Part shown: piece by piece, positions 57,601 to 64,000 of the stretch | Numbering within the stretch: the first letter of the stretch is position 1 | Layout of the letters: each line of letters starts with the position of its first letter | Assembly (NCBI GenBank): GCA_016870975.1 | Contig: VGAE01000003.1 | Coordinates: 1 to 64,000, forward strand | DNA from: Actinomycetota bacterium | Lineage (GTDB): Bacteria > Actinomycetota > Actinomycetes > Nanopelagicales > Nanopelagicaceae | Reading direction: 5' to 3' | Length of the DNA stretch: 64,000 nt | Program-made: the position numbers and the translations under genes | The notes under the pieces: model-generated | Seen by the model: the letters and a program-made list of their open reading frames with translations, nothing else | What the model was told of the DNA's origin: nothing | Databases searched by the model: none

Positions 57601-60600
57601 AAGTTTTGAGGAGATTGGCATCAACACCAGCCTGGTAATAGCAATGTTCAGCCATCTTGATGACCATGTCGATTGGCGATACGAGACGATCGTTGCGAGA
57701 GTAACGGGAGATTTAGGTGATTTTCAGAAGAATCATGAGACGCTCGATCTAAAGTGGTTCAAGCTCTCAGAGGTTGGTTCTACACAATTACACCCTAGTT
57801 TTTCAAGAAGTTGGCCCCGATTAAGAGAACTGTTGATGAAGTCTTCTCAATGAATCCTTCACGATTTGGCCATCGCTTGTGCGCCAGAGTGGTGGCATCG
57901 AATTTAACAGTATTGAGCCATATCGCCTCGTAACAATTCGAGAATCAAGGATCGCGACCACTCCCCGATCATCTATAGATCTGATTAATCTGCCGGTTCC
58001 TTGCGCCAATAAGAGTGCGGCTCTCGGTAACGAAACTTCCATGAAACCAGAGCCACCTGCTTCATCAACTTCTTTCGCTCGCGCGGAAATAACAGGATCG
58101 TCAGGTCTGGGAAATGGAATTCGATCGATTGCAACCAAAGTGCAGGATGGCCCTGGGACATCAACGCCTTGCCAAAGACTTAAGGTCCCAAGAAGTATCG
58201 AAGTTGGAGCTTCGGCAAAACGTTCCACTAGAGCTCCGGCACTATCGCCTTTACGTTGTGTAATAATCTGAATCGGTAATTCAGCAAGCACTCTTCTTAG
58301 ATGCTCATCAGCCATCTCTACCCCTCGCCAAGAAGAAAAGAGAGCCAAAGTTCTACCGCCAGCAGCGTCGATAAGTTCGCCAAGTTCGACTAACACCTCT
58401 TTACTTGGGCCATCTCTTCCCGGCTCGGGAAGATTTCGTGGTAGATAAAGAACTCCTTGATTGGCAAAATCAAACGGTGAGCCAATATCCATCGTCTGAA
58501 CATTTGATGGATCAACTACGCTCTGGCCACTTTCATAACCTTCAGAATCTTCATGTATTCCAAGATTCTTTGAAATGGATTTGAAACTATTGCCAACGAT
58601 AAGTGTGGCGCTTGTAGCAATAACCGGTGACTTTGAAAATAAGTTATCTCGCAGGACTTTGGAGACTTCTAGTGGCGCAAGATAGAGCGTTGCAAAATTG
58701 GGCTCAATCCATAACACGCTTCCATCTCCCGACTTGAGGAGCTTGCTCGAAGTTGTCTTTATCTCATTGATAGCGCCTTTAACTCTCGCGCGCTCTGCCA
58801 TGGCATCTGGGTCGATAATCGCTTCATCGGAATTAAATGCACTAACAACTGCTTCAGCTGATTCCTTGAGTTTTCTAACAGGAGCAAAGAGCGAGTCAGG
58901 TAGTTCAGTCAGCCGCCTCTCCTCATCGCCACTAACGGCAAACTCACGGAGGAAATCTGATAGCGCCTCGCCGAAACTCTCTCCGGCTTTATTGAAGTTT
59001 TCTGCCAACTTGCCTGGCATATGTCGGCGAAGCATTGTTGCAGCTCGGGTAACTCTCCCCGCAGTTAATTCCTCTGTTGCGGCTTGAGTTGTGCGATCCA
59101 TAAACTCGTGAGCTTCGTCCAAAATTACAGCATCGCGCTCGGGCAAAATTGGGTGTGAATCGACAATCTCAATCGCTAACAGAGTGTGATTAGTGACGAC
59201 GATATCTGCATCTTGAGCCTTTTCCTTTGCCTTCACTGCGAAACATTCTGAGCCGAAAGCGCAATCATCGGCGCCAAGACATTCACGCCCGGAAGTTGAG
59301 TTAGCTAACCAGACTCGGCGGTCAACATCTGGGGCGTCATCCCGATCACCGCTAATTCCGGGTTTTACGGCCCAATTGCGTAACCGCTTTGCATCTTTTT
59401 CTAGTGATGAAATTTCAAGAAGGATTTCGCCATCTGGCTGCTCTTCAGCAACGCTCATTTTTTGAAGACATAAGTAATTTCCGACTCCTTTATAAACAGC
59501 AAAAGAGATCTCTCGATTTAATACTTTTTCCAGCGTGGGTTTTACCCGCGGCAAATCTCTCTCTACGAGCTGTCTCTGGAGTGCGAGCGTTGCAGTTGCA
59601 ACGAGGATTCGTTTTCCGTGAACCAATGCAGGAACAAGATATGCAAGTGATTTTCCCGTTCCAGTTCCAGCCTGTACGAGTAAATGATGTCTATCGGAGA
59701 GGGCATTAGCGACAGCTTCTGCCATCTTAAGTTGGCCAGGACGTGGCGAACCGTTGATGGCAGAGACTGCTGCATCTAAAGCTTCGCGGACTCGATCTAG
59801 GTTCACGATGGAACCCTATTTGAAAGGGTCAGCGCTCTATTGATTAACTACAGCCGGATGTTGAACCGCAACCTTCGCAGACATAGCACGCTCCGGAAGC
59901 TCGCATCTTCACGCCACATGAGACGCAGAGTGGAGCATCTGATTTGACTCCGGAAATCTTCTCTAGAAGTTCGGTAGAAGATCCGACGTTAATCGGCGCA
60001 GATTCAATCTTCACTTCAACCACTTTCTTCTCGCTCTTTGGTGCGGCTTCGATCTCAAGAGCTTCTATCGGTTGGGCTTTTGCGTACTCGCCACTTTCCA
60101 ATGAGTTGGCACGCTCTGCGGAAGTAAAAATTCCATATGAAGAGCGGACATCATGTGGCAGGTAATCAAGAGCTAATCTGCGGAAGATGTAATCCATCAT
60201 CGACTGAGCCATTCTGATATCTGGATCATCAGTCATGCCAGCTGGCTCGAATCGTGAATTTGTGAATTTCTGGACATAAGTCTCAAGTGGTACTCCATAT
60301 TGCATCCCCACCGATACTGCAATTGAAAAGGCATCCATCACACCAGCAAGGGTTGAGCCTTGTTTTCCAAGTTTTAGGAAAATCTCGCCCAGTTGGCCGT
60401 CTTCGTAAGTACCGGCAGTCATGTAGCCCTCGGCGCCACCTACAGCAAACGAGGTAGTTCTCGATGGTCGTGACTTTGGAAGTCGCTTGCGAGTTGCAGG
60501 GGCGGGCGCTGAAACTTCAGCGGTATCGCTCTTTGGGGTCGCCTTAGCATCAGAGAGAGGTTGGCCAACTTTGCAGTTATCGCGATAGATCGCGATTGCT

Positions 60601-63600
60601 TTAAGGCCTAATTTCCAGCCTTCGTAATAGACCTCTTCTACCTCTTCGGTGGTGGCATCAGCAGGCAGATTCACCGTCTTGGAGATAGCGCCCGATAGGA
60701 ATGGCTGGCATGCAGCCATCATTCGGACGTGGCCCATTGGAGCAATAGATCTTGCGCCAAGCGCGCAATCAAAGACATCGTAATGTTCTGGTTTCAAGCC
60801 AGGGGCATCAATGACATGTCCATTAGCGGTTATGTATTCAACAATCGCTTCAATTGTCTCTTCGGTGTAACCGAGCTTGCGAAGCGCTTGTGGAACTGTC
60901 TGGTTAACGATTTGCATTGAACCGCCACCCACGAGTTTCTTAAACTTAACTAATGAGAAATCGGGCTCGATACCAGTGGTATCGCAATCCATCATCAATC
61001 CGATGGTTCCGGTTGGTGCAAGAACTGAAGCTTGCGCGTTGCGCCATCCATTCTTTTCACCAATCGCAAGGCAGCTATCCCATTGCTTATTTGCCTCGGT
61101 CCATACATCGTGATCTATCGTTGATACCGACTTTGCAGATAGCGATGCGGCTTGATGTTTCTTCATGACACGAGTGTGTGGAGCCGCGTTTCGTGCAAAC
61201 CCTTCATAAGGACCAACGATTCCGGCGATTTCTGCGGAACGACGATAGGAAGTTCCTGTCATCAGAGAGGTAATTGCGCCAGCAAGTGCGCGACCGCCAT
61301 CGGAATCATATGCAAGTCCAGATGCCATCAATAGGGCGCCGAGGTTTGCGTATCCAATTCCAAGTTGGCGATATGCGCGAGTAATTACGCCGATAGCTTC
61401 TGTTGGGAAATCAGCAAAGCAGATTGAAATATCCATCGCGGTGATAATTAGTTCGACTGACTTTACGAAATTCTTCGCATCAAATGAACCATCGCTCTGT
61501 AGAAACTTCATCAAGTTTAAAGATGCAAGGTTGCAAGATGAGTTGTCAAGCGACATATATTCAGAGCATGGGTTGGATGCATTAATCCGACCAGTCTCAG
61601 GATTGGTGTGCCAATCGTTGATTGTTGTGTCGTATTGAATTCCAGGATCAGCGCAAGCCCAAGCAGCTTCAGCCATCTTTCGGAATAGTTGTTTGGCATC
61701 GACTTCTTCAATGATTTCGCCAGTAGAACGAGCACGCAGACCGAACTTTGAACCACTTTCATAAGCGCGCATAAAGTCATCATTTACACGAACCGAGTTA
61801 TTTGCGTTCTGGTACTGAACGGAGATCACATCTTTGCCGCCAAGATCCATATCGAATCCGGCATCTCGAAGTACGCGAATCTTGTCCTCTTCGCGAACTT
61901 TCGTTTCGATGAACTCTTCGATATCTGGGTGGTCAACATCTAGAACCACCATTTTGGCGGCACGACGTGTAGCACCTCCGGACTTGATAGTGCCAGCAGA
62001 AGCATCAGCGCCTCGCATAAACGAAACTGGACCAGATGCTGTTCCGCCGGAACGGAGAAGTTCCTTCGAAGAACGAATTCTCGAAAGATTAAGTCCAGCC
62101 CCAGAGCCACCTTTGAAAATCATTCCTTCTTCGCGATACCAGTTGAGAATTGATTTCATGGTATCGTCAACAGAGAGAATAAAGCAAGCGGAAACTTGTT
62201 GTGGAGCGGTAGTGCCTACGTTAAACCAGACTGGAGAATTGAATGAGAAGATCTGGTGAAGGAGCATGTAGGTAAGTTCATGTTCAAAAACTTCAGCATC
62301 TTGTGGTGAAGCAAAATAACCATACTCTTTGCCAGCTTTTGTGTAGGTAAGAACGACTCGGTCGATAACTTGCTTAAGCGACCATTCACGATTGTCATAG
62401 CCGACAGCGCCCCGGAAATACTTCGTTGTGACGATAGAGGAAGCGTTTACCGACCAGAAGTCTGGGAACTCAACGCCCTTCTGTTCAAAGACAGTCTCAC
62501 CAGTCCTCCAATTGCTTTGGAAGATATCTCGACGCTCCCAAATGACTTGATCATATGGATGCACGCCAGGGGTGCTAAAGACTCGTTCGATTTGAAGTCC
62601 TTTTCCAACTTTGTTCTTGGCCGTTTGGCGATTCGTCACCGTGTCCGACATTCTTTTTTTCTCCGTTTCTTATAGGAATCTTAAGTTTTTTATTTACTGC
62701 TGGTATTGCGGTATTAAGTTATTCTCAACTACTTATCGGACACTTCACTTTAGTTGCGGGGAAGAAACTTGCGGTTTTGTTGCTAAAGCTTTCTCTGACG
62801 GTATAGCGCGGAGAAGTGCGATCTCACCTTCGAAATCTTCAAGGGAGGAGAAGTTACGGTATACAGAGGCATAACGCAGGTAAGCCACTTCATCTAATTC
62901 GCGAAGAGGTGGGAGAATTGCCATACCGACTTCTTGAGCCTCTATTTCAGCCTGGCCGGTAACGCGCAGAGTCTCCTCGACTCGCTGGGCCAAGAGCGCC
63001 AAATCATCATCTGAGACCGGTCTGTTCTGGCAAGCCTTACGGACACCATTGATTACCTTCTCGCGACTGAAGGGCTCGGCCGCCCCACTTCGCTTGATAA
63101 TGGAGAGAACTGAGGTCTCCTGGGTCGAGAAGCGCGAACCGCAGTTGGTGCACTCACGGCGCCGTCTAATTGAGGTGCCCTCATCGACCGGGCGAGAGTC
63201 GATTACTCGAGACTCCTCATTTCGGCAGAAGGGGCAATTCACGGCGTGTCGTTCCTTTCAATACTGAAAATCTCTAGGATTTGGGTGTAGTGGTGGCTTT
63301 CCCTCGAACCACTACTTATGGAAGTATATCAACTTCCAACCCCAATATCTAGGGGTAAGAGTAAAGCAAGGATTTAGAGTTTTCAATCAGGTAAGAGATT
63401 GCTTAGGGGCGTGTCGGTAGATACAACTTCTGGCCCGCGATCAATTCTGAGTTCTTCAAATTATTCACTTCAAGGATCTCATCAACCAGGGCACGTCTAT
63501 CGCCATCACTTATCTTCGCGGCGATCGACCAGAGCGTTTCACCAGGTTGAACTGTGACCTTTACATAGGGTGAATCAGAGCTCTCGCTCGAAGCTTGCGA

Positions 63601-64000
63601 GCCAGTAACTAGGTAGAAGCCAGCCAGAGGGAGGATCGAGAGCGATGCGATAAGCGCAAGGCGGGCAAAGAATCGACCGCGGCGAGTTAGGCGGGGGCCA
63701 CTCACATTAATTGACGGATTGATGGCGATCGTCGTCATCGTTCTCTCCTCATCAAGAACGAACGTTGAAAGCGGGGATACTCTTCGAACGTCTGTTCTAG
63801 AGAGAAGGCTACCCCTTACCACCGACATCGGCAAGCCAATTTAGAACATTTGTTTGAATTTTTCGTAAATCTGTCCTAAACTTCCGGTATGGCAAAGAAA
63901 CCACTTACTCGCGTTACCGAACTGCCCGATGGTCCAGTTGATGATAATGGCCTAACGCCCCGTCAACTAAAGATCCTGCAAGCAATCAAGAGCGCTATGG

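Overview
The window looks like a piece of the chromosome of a small-genome, moderately AT-rich actinobacterium, most like the freshwater planktonic actinobacteria (acI/Nanopelagicales or a near relative). That assignment is inference. It rests on actinobacterial marker genes (SepH/DUF3071, DUF7455, DUF6504, class II DAHP synthase, a heterodimeric-type CrtYc/CrtYd lycopene cyclase), on the gene order nrdJ-nrdR-LysM protein-lexA (as in Mycobacterium Rv2718c-Rv2720), on a SAM-IV-type riboswitch before metY-metX, and on extreme compaction: nine of ten convergent gene pairs overlap.

Region by region. 1-9.3 kb: a catabolic block (sugar-type ABC importer, Asp/Glu/hydantoin racemase, M19 dipeptidase, NTF2-like protein, HyuA-type hydantoinase/oxoprolinase, DUF917 protein). 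Diverged direct repeats flank it, and a decayed tRNA-Lys lies at its right edge, so it may be a genomic island. 9.3-12.9 kb: an SOS unit, DUF6504 plus DnaE2-type polymerase, with a LexA box on the start codon. 12.9-14.6 kb: DoxX, TauE-like permease, YbaK. 14.6-25.1 kb: a carotenoid region. crtE-crtI-crtB plus crtYc-crtYd should make a cyclic carotene. A second operon (alpha/beta hydrolase, CrtA-like, CruF-like, glycosyltransferase, CrtD-like) should modify carotenoids. metF and a CDP-alcohol phosphatidyltransferase lie between them. 25.1-26.3 kb: a TPP riboswitch drives a PnuC/PnuT-type transporter and an uncharacterised P-loop kinase. 26.3-33.9 kb: PASTA kinase, endonuclease IV, EamA exporter, threonine aldolase, Ogt, DAHP synthase and a phosphofructokinase with pyrophosphate-type residues.

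34-38.5 kb holds two deletion scars. glgC and glgA survive only as head-to-head C-terminal fragments. dprA survives only as a C-terminal fragment next to rnhB, with the usual yraN and comM missing. 38.5-46.1 kb: rnhB, lepB, rplS, inositol monophosphatase, MFS, sepH, a phosphodiesterase, and pseudouridine catabolism (psuG-psuK). 46.1-49.7 kb: a ParC lacking its C-terminal pinwheel domain, convergent with parE. 49.9-57 kb: DUF7455, an FAD oxidoreductase with a CDGSH protein, the primary sigma factor, metX/metY and alanine dehydrogenase. 57-64 kb: a decayed tRNA-Arg, NUDIX hydrolase, DinG-like helicase, B12-dependent ribonucleotide reductase, NrdR, an SOS-type LysM protein and the start of lexA.

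Together the genes suggest a photo-exposed, oligotrophic lifestyle: carotenoids, a photolyase-like protein, SOS mutagenesis and excision/alkylation repair, scavenging of thiamine and pseudouridine, and continuing loss of storage (glycogen) and DNA-uptake functions.
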